Below, in pieces: positions 45,277 through 53,756 of a DNA stretch of 64,000 bases. A model generated the notes under the pieces. It searched no databases and was not told where the DNA came from. It saw nothing but the letters and a program-made list of their open reading frames with translations. How positions within the stretch are numbered: position 1 is the first letter of the stretch; each line of letters opens with the position of its first letter. The stretch covers positions 1,612,001 to 1,676,000 of the forward strand of contig JAGTJW010000001.1 of the NCBI GenBank assembly GCA_023657425.1, in the 5' to 3' direction. The position numbers and the translations under genes are program-made. Origin of the DNA: Ideonella sp. WA131b. GTDB taxonomy: Bacteria; Pseudomonadota; Gammaproteobacteria; Burkholderiales; Burkholderiaceae_C.

Positions 45277-46752
45277 TCAGCGTCGGCTCTGGCAAGCCAG
45301 CTCGCCCACGCGGCGCAGCGCCTGTGGGTTGCGCGGGCCCCAATCGGCGCCGACGCCGATACGCAGGCAGGCTTTGTAGCGCACATGGACGCTGAACAGC
45401 GAGCCAGGCGCCACCAGGATTTGCTCGGCCTGTGCTGCCTGCTGCAGGGCCTGCGCATCGATGCCGTGCGGCAGCTCCACCCACAGCAGGAAACCGCCAG
45501 GCGGGTCGCTGACCCGGGTACCGGGCGGGAAATGCTCGGCAATCAGGCCACGCGCCTCGTCCAGCCGGGCCCCGGCGGCGTTGCGCAGCTGGCGCATGGC
45601 CGCCTGGTGGCCGGCCTGTGACAGCAGATCGGCCACGGCCAACTCAAGCACCGAGGTCTGCGCGCCCTGTACGTTCTTCAGCCGACGCAGACCCTCGGTC
45701 CAGCGCCCGGCCTCGACCCAGCCCAGGCGCAAGCCCGGCGCTACCGTCTTGGTGAAAGAGTCGCAGAGCATCACGTGGCCGCTACTGTCAAAGCTTTTCA
45801 CCGTGCGTCGCAGCTCGTCGTGGAAGACCAGCTCGTTGTAGACCGCATCCTCGATCACCGCGATGTCATGCTGGCGCGCCATCTGCGCCAGCCGGCGGCG
45901 CTCGGCCAGCGGCATGCAGCTGCCCAGCGGGTTGCTGAGAGTAGGCACCACCAGCACGGCCTTGACCGGCTGGGTGTCCAGCGCAAGCTGCAGCGCGTCC
46001 AGCGAGAGCCCGTGGCGCGGATGGGTGGGGATCTCTAGCGCGCGCAGGTGCAGGCTCTGCAGCAGCTCCAGGAATGAGTAGTGGGTCGGCGACTCGATGG
46101 CCACCACGTCGCCCGGCTGGGTCGCCGCCCGCAGGCAAAGGCTGATCGCTTCCATGCAGCCGGCTGTGATGGTGATGCGCTCCGGGTCGAGGCTGCAGCC
46201 CAGGTGCAGCGCATAGCGAGCCAGCGCGCGGCGGGCGTCGATATGGCCGTATGGACCGGGGTAATGGCACAGCAGGCCGCGGTGCTGTTGCACCGCGCGG
46301 ATCACGGAGCGACGCACTCGCTCGGCATCGAGCAAGGATTCGTCGGGAGTGCCGCTGCTGAAGCTCACCACATCGCCCGCCTGGTTCGGTCCCAGCAGGC
46401 GTTGGCCCAGCACATCGACACAGACCGGGTGGGCGCGGCGCAATTGCTTGGCCACGGTCGGCTCGGGCAACTGCGGAGCGGCCCGCACGGCGACGAAGAA
46501 GCCGGAGCGGGGCCGGGCCACGATCAGGCGCGCATCCTCCAGCCAGTGGTAGGCCTGCACCACCGTGCTGATGGCCACGCCGTTCTGGCGTGCGGTCTTT
46601 CGCACCGAGGGCAGGCGCTGGCCCCGCATCAGGCCGCCGCGCCGTATCGCCTCGGCGATGCCATGGGCGATGCGCAGGTAAAGCGCACCAGTTTCAAGCT
46701 CGGTAGGCGCTGACGGACTTGGTGGTTGGAGGGAGGAAGACAGGCGGTCCAT
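45277..46752 (-). CDS. MocR/PdxR family GntR-aminotransferase regulator
   Basis: A 491-aa fusion of a GntR winged helix (residues about 20-90: ALYLRIAHGIAEAIRRGGLM, RLPSVRKTARQNGVAISTVV) and a fold-type I aminotransferase domain. The PLP lysine is in DSFTKTVAPGLRLGW near residue 325; ESPTHYSFLE and VVPTLSNPLGS are also typical. MocR proteins are transcription factors that sense PLP or amino-acid adducts. Divergent from a DUF2917 gene, with a long inverted repeat between. I start at MDRLSSS. Confidence 0.9.
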   Translation of the reverse strand: MDRLSSSLQPPSPSAPTELETGALYLRIAHGIAEAIRRGGLMRGQRLPSVRKTARQNGVAISTVVQAYHWLEDARLIVARPRSGFFVAVRAAPQLPEPTVAKQLRRAHPVCVDVLGQRLLGPNQAGDVVSFSSGTPDESLLDAERVRRSVIRAVQQHRGLLCHYPGPYGHIDARRALARYALHLGCSLDPERITITAGCMEAISLCLRAATQPGDVVAIESPTHYSFLELLQSLHLRALEIPTHPRHGLSLDALQLALDTQPVKAVLVVPTLSNPLGSCMPLAERRRLAQMARQHDIAVIEDAVYNELVFHDELRRTVKSFDSSGHVMLCDSFTKTVAPGLRLGWVEAGRWTEGLRRLKNVQGAQTSVLELAVADLLSQAGHQAAMRQLRNAAGARLDEARGLIAEHFPPGTRVSDPPGGFLLWVELPHGIDAQALQQAAQAEQILVAPGSLFSVHVRYKACLRIGVGADWGPRNPQALRRVGELACQSRR

Positions 46753-46760
46753 CGTCTCAT

Positions 46761-46795
46761 TCTGTACTGATCCGCATTCGCCAACACAGTACAGA
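46761..46795. promoter_or_regulatory. candidate MocR operator
   Basis: TCTGTACTG (46761-46769) and CAGTACAGA (46787-46795) form a perfect 9-bp inverted repeat with a 17-bp spacer, just upstream of the MocR start. Two-arm sites with wide spacing fit the dimeric MocR architecture. Confidence 0.6.
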
Positions 46796-46904
46796 TGGCG
46801 CCGGATTTGACCCACACAGATGGCCCGAGGGCGCGCCTGTCGCCTGCGGCGTGGGGGCTGGCTGTGTCTTACGTGGTGGGGCCTCTGCGCTGACAGTGAG
46901 TGAC

Positions 46905-47222
46905 ATGAAAAGCAGCTTCCTCCCCTACTTGATCACCCGCCCCGTCTTCGCGCCGTCCAGCCCACGGCCGGCCCGGGCCGAGACCCCTCAAAGCGTGTTG
47001 CGGCTACCGCCCGCACCGGTCCACCTGTTTGAATGCCCGGCCGGGGGCCAGACCGAGCTCACAGTCCGGCAGGGCTTCATCTGGCTGACCTGCGAGGGCC
47101 GACCCGAGGATGTGTTCCTAGCCGCAGGGGAAGTCTGGTCGGTCAATGGCGCCGCTCGCCTGCACCTCAATGCCGAGAACGGGCAGGAGGCGCTGCTGGA
47201 GATCCGCGTGCGCGGCGGATGA
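46905..47222 (+). CDS. DUF2917 family protein
   Basis: A 105-aa protein: the DUF2917 pattern is GFIWLTCEGRPEDVFLAAGE with WSVNGAARLHLNAENGQEAL, a small beta-rich cupin-like fold. Function unknown. It is transcribed away from the MocR gene and is likely its target. The start ATG follows GTGAGTGAC with only a weak SD. Confidence 0.75.
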   Translation: MKSSFLPYLITRPVFAPSSPRPARAETPQSVLRLPPAPVHLFECPAGGQTELTVRQGFIWLTCEGRPEDVFLAAGEVWSVNGAARLHLNAENGQEALLEIRVRGG

Positions 47223-47407
47223 GGGAGTCGGGCGGTGCAAAGACGATGATCGCCGACTGGCTCCAGTGAACAACTCCCCAGTCTACCCACCGCCGGAAAG
47301 CTGACCCCAAGCTGAGTGACCGCAGAGCCGACGTCCGCGGTCGGCAGCCATCGACCCGTTGCTGCCACCCGCCACGCTCCTCCGAAGCCGTCGGCCAGGG
47401 GCCGACG

Positions 47408-47605
47408 CTAGAACTGCTTCGGCAATCCTGCTTGCTTCAGCACGCCGTTGGCGGTGTGCCGGGACAAGATCTTGTGGTCAACCGGGAAGCTCCTTCCGCT
47501 CCGCGGGGAGTGCCAAATGTCGTGATCGCCCTTGCCGTGGCGGAAGAACATGCATCCAGCCTCCTTCAGCAGCCGGATCAATTCCGGCGTGAAGCTCTGG
47601 CCCAC
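47408..47605 (-). CDS. HicA-like mRNA interferase toxin
   Basis: A 65-aa HicA/YcfA-type protein: LIRLLKEAGCMFFRHGKGDH, then DIWHSPRSGRSFPVDHKILS and the conserved LKQAGL end. The catalytic histidine corresponds to H in RHGKGDH. It starts at GTG 5 nt after the antitoxin-like stop, so the two are co-translated. Confidence 0.85.
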   Translation of the reverse strand: MGQSFTPELIRLLKEAGCMFFRHGKGDHDIWHSPRSGRSFPVDHKILSRHTANGVLKQAGLPKQF

Positions 47606-47610
47606 CAGGA

Positions 47611-47850
47611 TCAGGCTGCTGCAGGAAGGGCGACGCTGAACCGGCGGGCCAACAACTCGACAGTCACCTGGCCGTCGGCCGGCATGCAGCCGTTGGCCTC
47701 CAACAACGCCGGCACCATGCTCTTGAGCTTGGCATCCAGGGCTTCGATGGTTTCTGCCTCCGTGATCAGACCCGGCACATCGTCAGAGGTGGCCACCCAG
47801 ACCGCGGCCTCGGCATCCCATTCGGCACGCACAAAGTACGGCTTGTTCAT
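47611..47850 (-). CDS. HicB-like / DUF1902 antitoxin
   Basis: A 79-aa DUF1902 protein: WDAEAAVWVATSDDVPGLIT and ETIEALDAKLKSMVPALLEA form the partial RNase H-like HicB fold. It lacks a C-terminal DNA-binding domain, so autoregulation would need another mechanism. The toxin-like gene follows directly. Confidence 0.82.
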   Translation of the reverse strand: MNKPYFVRAEWDAEAAVWVATSDDVPGLITEAETIEALDAKLKSMVPALLEANGCMPADGQVTVELLARRFSVALPAAA

Positions 47851-48120
47851 CGCGCCATGATACGCGGCACGCCAGCGACGAGGTGGGTGGCAGGGATGGC
47901 CAGGCGGTCTGGGAACGAACGACCGCACCCGCTGCACAGAGGTCGATCGGGGCCGGTAGGTGGGTCGCGCCCTCGGGAACTTGCTCGGGGCGGCTGTTCT
48001 GTGACTTCGACGGACTTTGTTTGTTGCGCGTCTTCCAAGGCAGGTGAACTCAGGACCTCCGACGGACTGCGCACGCGGATGGGGCCAGCGAATCGGGTGG
48101 GCACATTGCGCGCGTGGTGG
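47851..48120. other. intergenic stretch without recognised gene
   Basis: About 270 bp upstream of the HicBA-like pair. Frames exist on both strands but none resembles a family. It lies beside a decayed lipoprotein gene and may be debris of a deletion. Confidence 0.35.
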
Positions 48121-48360
48121 TCAACGGTCCCAACAGCAACGAGCCGGCAGCGCGATGGGGCCCGCCCGGGGCAGCAGGCTGAGCCCGCCCGGTGGCCAAG
48201 CCCCGGTTGCAGTCCAGGCGCACGGCGACTCGCCCATCGACTGGATGGCGACGAGTTGCCAGCGTGTCCCGGCCAAGGGCGCTGGTGGGTGATCAATCGC
48301 AGCGCAGCCGACCAGGCAGGCAGCGATCAAGGCGATCGACTTCGAACCGGTGGGCACCAT
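48121..48360 (-). pseudogene. possible META-domain lipoprotein remnant
   Basis: The frame begins MVPTGSKSIALIAACLVGCA, a lipoprotein leader with the lipobox LVGC, followed by LAGTRWQLVAIQSM, the usual opening of a META (HslJ-like) domain. After this the frame loses all similarity and ends early. It looks like a truncated or frameshifted gene. Confidence 0.35.
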
Positions 48361-48379
48361 CGCTGTTCGTGAGGAACCG

Positions 48380-49156
48380 TCAGACCTTTCCAACCAGGCC
48401 CGCGAGCAGCAGGCCGCCGCCGAACAACAGCCAGTCATTGATGATGTGCGCCCCGGTGGACACCCAGATGTTCTTCGTCAGGAGCCAGGCCAGGGTCAGC
48501 ACCATGCGCGCTGTGCCAATGACGACGATGCACTGGATCAGGTTCCAGTCATAGGTCGGCAGATGGATGAGGCCGAAGAGCAGGGACGACACCAGCCAGG
48601 CGCCGACGATCGCGCCCTTGCGTCCGACACCGAAACGGCTCGACAGCAAGGTCATCACGGCAAGGAAGGGCAGCAGGGTGACCACTTCTTCGCCGAACAA
48701 CTGCGGAATCGTCTTGGCGAAAAAGGCGATGCGCCCTGCCGTGTCCATGCCACTCAACTGCGCGTTGGCCGCGTTGGACGTGGTGCCGGCCAGGGCATAG
48801 ACGATGGCACCGACACCCATCGTGACAACGATGTTCATCAGCGCGAAGCCGAGCATCAACCTCAGTTCGCGCCCGCCCACCTTGCCGAAGATGGTTTTCC
48901 AATGACCCGGCGCAACCTGCGCCAGCGCCAGCATCGGAATCAACGGGAACAGAACGGCCGGGATCATGGCCCCCAGCGGGCCCGCAGGCCAGGGAATGGG
49001 CGCCACCAGCACGGCAAAGCCGACGACCACCGCCGTCAGGACGAAAACCCACTGCCACGCTGACAGGCCCACCGGCGCGCCTTTGTAGAAGGGAAAGTCG
49101 CGGCCCGGGTCTTCCAGCCGTCCCAGCCGCTGCCCGGGCGCGAGGGCAGTGGTCAT
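48380..49156 (-). CDS. CPBP family intramembrane glutamic/metalloprotease
   Basis: A 258-aa membrane protein with about seven to eight hydrophobic segments. CPBP landmarks: the paired glutamates in FGEEVVTLLPF near residue 145 (the usual EExxxR arginine is absent), FGLIHLP near residue 193 and AHIINDWLLF near 239. CPBP/Abi proteases process prenylated proteins or, in bacteria, bacteriocin or signalling substrates. The ATG overlaps the stop of a large secreted metalloprotease gene, a combination that suggests a joint proteolytic function (inference). Confidence 0.8.
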   Translation of the reverse strand: MTTALAPGQRLGRLEDPGRDFPFYKGAPVGLSAWQWVFVLTAVVVGFAVLVAPIPWPAGPLGAMIPAVLFPLIPMLALAQVAPGHWKTIFGKVGGRELRLMLGFALMNIVVTMGVGAIVYALAGTTSNAANAQLSGMDTAGRIAFFAKTIPQLFGEEVVTLLPFLAVMTLLSSRFGVGRKGAIVGAWLVSSLLFGLIHLPTYDWNLIQCIVVIGTARMVLTLAWLLTKNIWVSTGAHIINDWLLFGGGLLLAGLVGKV

Positions 49157-51714
49157 GGCGCAGCGAGCTTGGCCACACGGCTCACCTGCGCCGCCATGTC
49201 GCCGAAGTGCAGGCGGTCGGACTCGTCGGCCGCGCGGCGCGATGCCTCGTGCAGGCGTGATCGCAGCCCCGGCAGGGCCGCGCGCAGCCAGCCGATGAAG
49301 ACCGTGTCGTCGCCGCTTTCGGCCAGCGCACGCGCCGCCGCGGGGGCCAGGCGCTCGGTGCCTGCCTGCAGTTGCCGGGACGCGGCCTCCTCGCCGGCGC
49401 CGCCCCTGGACCAGGCCTCCACCAGCGCCCCGGCCGCCTTCACGTACCCACGCTGCAACGCCCGCTGGGTGGGCGTGCTGCGGCCCAGGTCGCCCCAGAC
49501 CGCCGCCGTGACATCGCGGCCGAAGTCCGCCGGGGCGTAGGCGGCGGGGTCGCGGCGGCGCTGGCTCTCGAGTTGCGCCACGTTGGCGCCGCTGAGCAGT
49601 TCGATGACGATGGCCGACTGCATGGCCTCGATCGCGCGCTCGCCGCCGAAGCCGACGACGCGGTCGACGATGGCCGGCGCCGCAAAGGGCTCGAGCGAGG
49701 CCGCGCCTTCGCCAAGCAGGTAGCGGACCCCCTCGCGCTGCTCGGCCGCGGGTACCAGGCGCCCCGTCCACTTCGGGGGCGCATCCAGGGCCGGCATCAC
49801 GCCGCCGACCAGCCGCTGGACCGAACGCAGCATGCCCACCTGGCGGCTCAGCAGCAGGTCGTAGGTGGCCGCGAACTCGCGCGGATCGCCGGCGGTGGCG
49901 GCCTCCAGGCGGGCCAGCGAGCGCTGCAGGTTGGCCACGCCCAGCCGCGTGGCCTCGACGCGCTCGGCGCCGGTGTTCTCCATCAGCACGCGCGGGTCGC
50001 GCCCGTGGCGGGCCTGCCAGTCGCCGCGTTCCTCGGTGGCCCAGAACAGGCGCCGATCGCGCGAGAAGCTGTCGGCGAAGGCGGCGAGCTCGCGGCGCTC
50101 GCTCTCGACGTCGGTGCCGAAGACACCGTAGCCGTATCGGATGGCGGCGACGTCGTAGGGGCCGATCACGCCCCACAGCTGCGTCACGCCATCGCCCGGC
50201 TGGGCGGCCTGGTTGAAGCGGCCATAGGCCATGATGGAGCTGTTGGGGCCCCAGCGGTTGGCAAAGTCGGGTTGACGCATCTGCGCCACCGGGTAGGCGG
50301 TGGAGGCGATGTGGTTGTGCATCAGCCCCAGCGTGTGGCCAACCTCGTGGGCGACGATGTAGCTGAGGATGGCGCCCGACTTCTGCGTGGACAGCGGCAG
50401 CCGGTCGGCCTGTGGATCGACGCCGCCGCCGAACATCGCAAAGTAGTAGCGGCTGAAGCCGTCGATGACCTCGGGCCAGATTTGGATGTGGGCAGACAGC
50501 GTCTCGCCCGAGCGCGGGTCGCTGACGTGCGGGCCCATCGCGTTGAGGCGCTCCTGCGGCAACCAGCGGATGACGCTGATCGAGACATCCTCCTCCGACC
50601 AGTCCGGGTCTTCCTGCGGTGTCGGCGCATCGAGCACGCGGATGGCGTTGGAGAAGCCCGCAGCCTGGAAGGCCGGCAGCCACTGCAGCACGCCGGCGCG
50701 GATGTACGGCCGCCAGCGCTCGGGCACGCCGCGCCCCAGGTAGAAGGTGATGGGCTGCACAGGATCGCTGACCGCCGACCCCGGGTTCTTCTTCTCGAGC
50801 CGGAAACGCGGGACCAGGATGACGTTGTCCTGCGCCAGCCCGCTGTCGGCCTCGAACTGCGTGAACTCGAGCGGGAAGAAGCCGACGCGCGGGTCGCCGC
50901 GGCGCATGGCCATCGGTTTCTCGGGCAGGAAGACGATCGAATGGCCGAGCACCACCGACACGGGCTGCGGTCCGACCACCGGCAGTGCCGGAATCTGGCC
51001 CAGGAACGTCAGGTGCGTGCGCACCGCCAGCACGTCGCCGCGCACGCGCACGCGCTCGATGTACGACCTGGCGGGGTCGGCCGCCAGAGGCACCAGGCCC
51101 GCGCCGGCCGCGAACAGGCGGCCGGTGGCGGCCGGGATGTCGCTGGAGAACGTTGGCCCGATGTCGATGGCCAGGCTGCCGTCGGCGTCCTCGGCCAGGA
51201 CGGGAAAGCTGGCGATCAGCGCCCCCACCTGCGTGCGCGAGACCGCCACTTCGATCGGCCGCCGCTTGGGGTCGCCCGGCGCAGCGCCGGGCAAGGCCTC
51301 GGGAGTGCGCTCGCCAGGCGGCAGGCCGGCGCGGCGCCGCTGCACCGTGCTCAGGTCGCGCACGTGGACGACGTTGCCGACCCGCTCGAACCGGGCCATC
51401 GCATGGACCACCTCCATGCCGTTGCTGGCCACGCTGCCAGGCGGCAGCGCCACGGCCTCGGTGTACCAGAGCAAGGGCTTGCCGACCGCGCCCGGCGGCA
51501 GCACCACGATCGTGGCCGAGCCCTTGCGCCAGGCGGCCACGCGGCCCTGGCCGATGGGTTCGGCACCTTGCAGCAGCGCAGCCATGGCGCTGGGCGCGGC
51601 CGGCTGCACCGCTGCCGTCTGGGCGGTCGACACGGCGGGCGACAGCGCCAACCCCACCGGGATCCATGCGGCCAGCGCGGCGAAACGAACGAGAAAACGT
51701 GAGGGGTAGACCAT
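49153..51714 (-). CDS. secreted zinc-dependent metalloprotease (DUF5117/DUF5118 type)
   Basis: An 853-aa exported protease. Signal peptide VRFAALAAWIPVGLALSPAV cut near STAQ. The zinc site is HEVGHTLGLMHNH near residue 455 (HExxHxxGxxH, metzincin-like). The family is that of DUF5117/DUF4953 metalloproteases common in Bacteroidetes and proteobacteria; its N-terminal part carries DUF5117-like strands (IEVAVSRTQVGALIASFPVL). A strong SD (AAGGAGAG) precedes the ATG. First gene of a two-gene operon with the CPBP protease. Confidence 0.87.
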   Translation of the reverse strand: MVYPSRFLVRFAALAAWIPVGLALSPAVSTAQTAAVQPAAPSAMAALLQGAEPIGQGRVAAWRKGSATIVVLPPGAVGKPLLWYTEAVALPPGSVASNGMEVVHAMARFERVGNVVHVRDLSTVQRRRAGLPPGERTPEALPGAAPGDPKRRPIEVAVSRTQVGALIASFPVLAEDADGSLAIDIGPTFSSDIPAATGRLFAAGAGLVPLAADPARSYIERVRVRGDVLAVRTHLTFLGQIPALPVVGPQPVSVVLGHSIVFLPEKPMAMRRGDPRVGFFPLEFTQFEADSGLAQDNVILVPRFRLEKKNPGSAVSDPVQPITFYLGRGVPERWRPYIRAGVLQWLPAFQAAGFSNAIRVLDAPTPQEDPDWSEEDVSISVIRWLPQERLNAMGPHVSDPRSGETLSAHIQIWPEVIDGFSRYYFAMFGGGVDPQADRLPLSTQKSGAILSYIVAHEVGHTLGLMHNHIASTAYPVAQMRQPDFANRWGPNSSIMAYGRFNQAAQPGDGVTQLWGVIGPYDVAAIRYGYGVFGTDVESERRELAAFADSFSRDRRLFWATEERGDWQARHGRDPRVLMENTGAERVEATRLGVANLQRSLARLEAATAGDPREFAATYDLLLSRQVGMLRSVQRLVGGVMPALDAPPKWTGRLVPAAEQREGVRYLLGEGAASLEPFAAPAIVDRVVGFGGERAIEAMQSAIVIELLSGANVAQLESQRRRDPAAYAPADFGRDVTAAVWGDLGRSTPTQRALQRGYVKAAGALVEAWSRGGAGEEAASRQLQAGTERLAPAAARALAESGDDTVFIGWLRAALPGLRSRLHEASRRAADESDRLHFGDMAAQVSRVAKLAAP

Positions 51715-51889
51715 GACTCTCCTTCAGGCGGGGGCGATGCCGCCGTGCTCGACTGGCACGGCACCGGCAGTATTGTTCGTGTCAGCCCACGCTCCTAACC
51801 CGGAAATTTCATCATCATCAGGTCGGCAGCCTCGTGCCGTGGCGCGTTGTCATAGGTACCTGAGCCCCTATGCCAACCGAGGACGGCCG

Positions 51890-52442
51890 ATGCCAAAGTG
51901 TACGGATGCCAGGATCGATTTCGGGCGCTTCGGTCGCCGCGTCATTGAGGCCGATTTCAGCGGCGGGGATCTCAGCAGCGACGGCGGGATGCTGTTGTTG
52001 CGCCAGGTCGACGAGCACCTGGGCTTGAGCCGCGCGGCGGCTGCAGCGATTCCCGATCCGCGCGACCCGGAGCGCATCACGCACCCGTTGCGTGATCTGC
52101 TGGCGCAGCGCTTGTACGGCTTGTGCTGCGGCTACGAGGACTTGAACGACCCCAAGGCGCTGCGGGGCGACGTGCGGATGCAGACGGCGGTCGGGCGCGA
52201 TGAGGCGCTGGGCTCGGCGCCGACCTTCAGCCGATTGGAGAACCGGGCCACGCGTGCGCAGGCCTGGGCGCTGCACGAGGTGCAGGCCGCGCAGTTCATT
52301 GCCAGCCACGACAAACCTCCTGCGGAGCTGGTGCTGGACATCGACGCCTCGGACGTGCCGCTGCACGGGCGCAGGAACTGGGCGCCTTCCACGCCTACTA
52401 CGACCACCACTGCTACCTGCCGCTGTACGTGTTCTGCGGCCA
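51890..52442 (+). pseudogene. IS1380-family transposase remnant
   Basis: Similar to the N-terminal third of IS1380 transposases: FGRRVIEADFSGGDLSSDGG, LLRQVDEHLGLSRAAA, LAQRLYGLCCGYEDLNDP and LDIDASDVPLHG (first catalytic D). After 52370 the frame continues only if one base is restored (GAFHAYYDHHCYLPLYVFCG then reads on), and similarity stops at 52442. The catalytic C-terminal two thirds are gone and no intact inverted repeats are found. Confidence 0.8.
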
Positions 52443-52903
52443 GGGCCATGCCGGCTGCGGGTCCCGCCCGTCAGCCTCTGCATGCTTTCTGTGGGTGCGG
52501 TGCCAGCCTCATCCGGGCTCAGTGAGCCCAGGCCGGGCCTACCTCGCGCCCTCGACCCTCGGGCGGCGGCTGCGGATCGAGTCCGAGATAGCCAAGTGTT
52601 TTCTCGGTCACAAGGTCGGGTGACGGCATCTGGTGCTGCTGCAACGCCAGTTCACCATCGCCGGCTGCGAGCCACCGTGCGTCAACAGCCGCATCGGCTG
52701 ACCCTTCTGAACCTGCATACGATTGATCGGCATGGCGCTTTCCCTGGTTGGCTGATCACGCTGGCGGCATGCGTCGACACGCTCCGCGACGATTCCGCGG
52801 CGTTGTCGGCCACGCCGGACGCTCGTGACGACCAAGGCAGACCACATCTTGACGTGGCCGCACGGATGGCGGAAGGGGTCCCCCGAAAGTCACCCCATCA
52901 AGC
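52443..52903. other. gene-free stretch after the IS1380 remnant
   Basis: About 460 bp with no frame I can assign on either strand. Probably debris of mobile elements; the sequence just before the IclR stop shows no terminator hairpin. Confidence 0.4.
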
Positions 52904-53689
52904 TCATGCGTCCTTGACGGGTGTTTGGTTGGCGACGCGCCCCAGGTCTGACCCCAACTGCGCCGACAGCGCCTGCGCGCAGCGCCGCAGCGCGCGCGCC
53001 GCCACCCCCAGGGGCCGTACGTCGAAGCCCGCCGTCGCGCCGATGGCGGTGAGTGCCAGCACCATCTGCCCGCTGCCGTCGAACACCGGGGCGGCCAGGC
53101 CGCTCACGCCCACCACGGCCTTGTCGACGACGTGGCTCACGCCGCTGGCGCGGATGGCCGCGAGATCGGCCACAAAGGCGGCGTCGAAGCCGGCGCGGCC
53201 GGTCTCGGCGCGCCACGCGACACGCACCACGGCCCGCGGCAAATGGGCCGCGAAAAGCCGGCCGCTGGCGGTGCCGCGCAGGCTCATCACCGCGCCGTGG
53301 CGCATGGTCACGTGCACGGGGCTGGGCGCCTCCTCGGTGCGCACCACGGTGGCGCCGCGCTCTCCCCACACAGTGATGCCCACCGTCTGGCCCAGGGCCT
53401 GGGCGAGTGCCGGCAGCTGCTCGGTGGCCAGTCGCAGCGGGTCCACCTGCTGCAGGCTGATGAGGCCGATCTGCAGCGCCAGTGGGCCCAGGCCGTAACG
53501 TGCGCTGGCTGCGTCCTGCGCGATCAGGCCCAGCTTGCCGAAGCTCACCAGGTACGGGTGGGCCTTGGCCGGGGCCATGCCGGCGGCCGCGGCGATGTCC
53601 TTCAGCGCCATCGGCCGGCCCACACGGGCCAGCGCCTGCAGCAGCCGGCCGCCGACCTCGATGCTCTGGATGCCCCGTTGCGCCGTCAT
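52904..53689 (-). CDS. IclR family transcriptional regulator
   Basis: A 261-aa IclR-type regulator: winged helix in residues about 8-65 (IEVGGRLLQALARVGRPMAL, KDIAAAAGMAPAKAHPYLVS) and the IclR effector domain. Divergent from the MBL-monooxygenase-hmgA-fahA genes, which it very probably controls. A short symmetric element, GTTTA-CAC-TAAAC (53698-53710), lies right upstream of its start. Confidence 0.92.
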   Translation of the reverse strand: MTAQRGIQSIEVGGRLLQALARVGRPMALKDIAAAAGMAPAKAHPYLVSFGKLGLIAQDAASARYGLGPLALQIGLISLQQVDPLRLATEQLPALAQALGQTVGITVWGERGATVVRTEEAPSPVHVTMRHGAVMSLRGTASGRLFAAHLPRAVVRVAWRAETGRAGFDAAFVADLAAIRASGVSHVVDKAVVGVSGLAAPVFDGSGQMVLALTAIGATAGFDVRPLGVAARALRRCAQALSAQLGSDLGRVANQTPVKDA

Positions 53690-53756
53690 GCCCTGGTGTT
53701 TACACTAAACCAAACGCATTCGACAATATCAAACGAGCCGTACGGAGACAAGCCGC

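Noticed and set aside
52443..52903. Additional transposase fragments after the IS1380 remnant
   Set aside because: No frame keeps recognisable transposase motifs.
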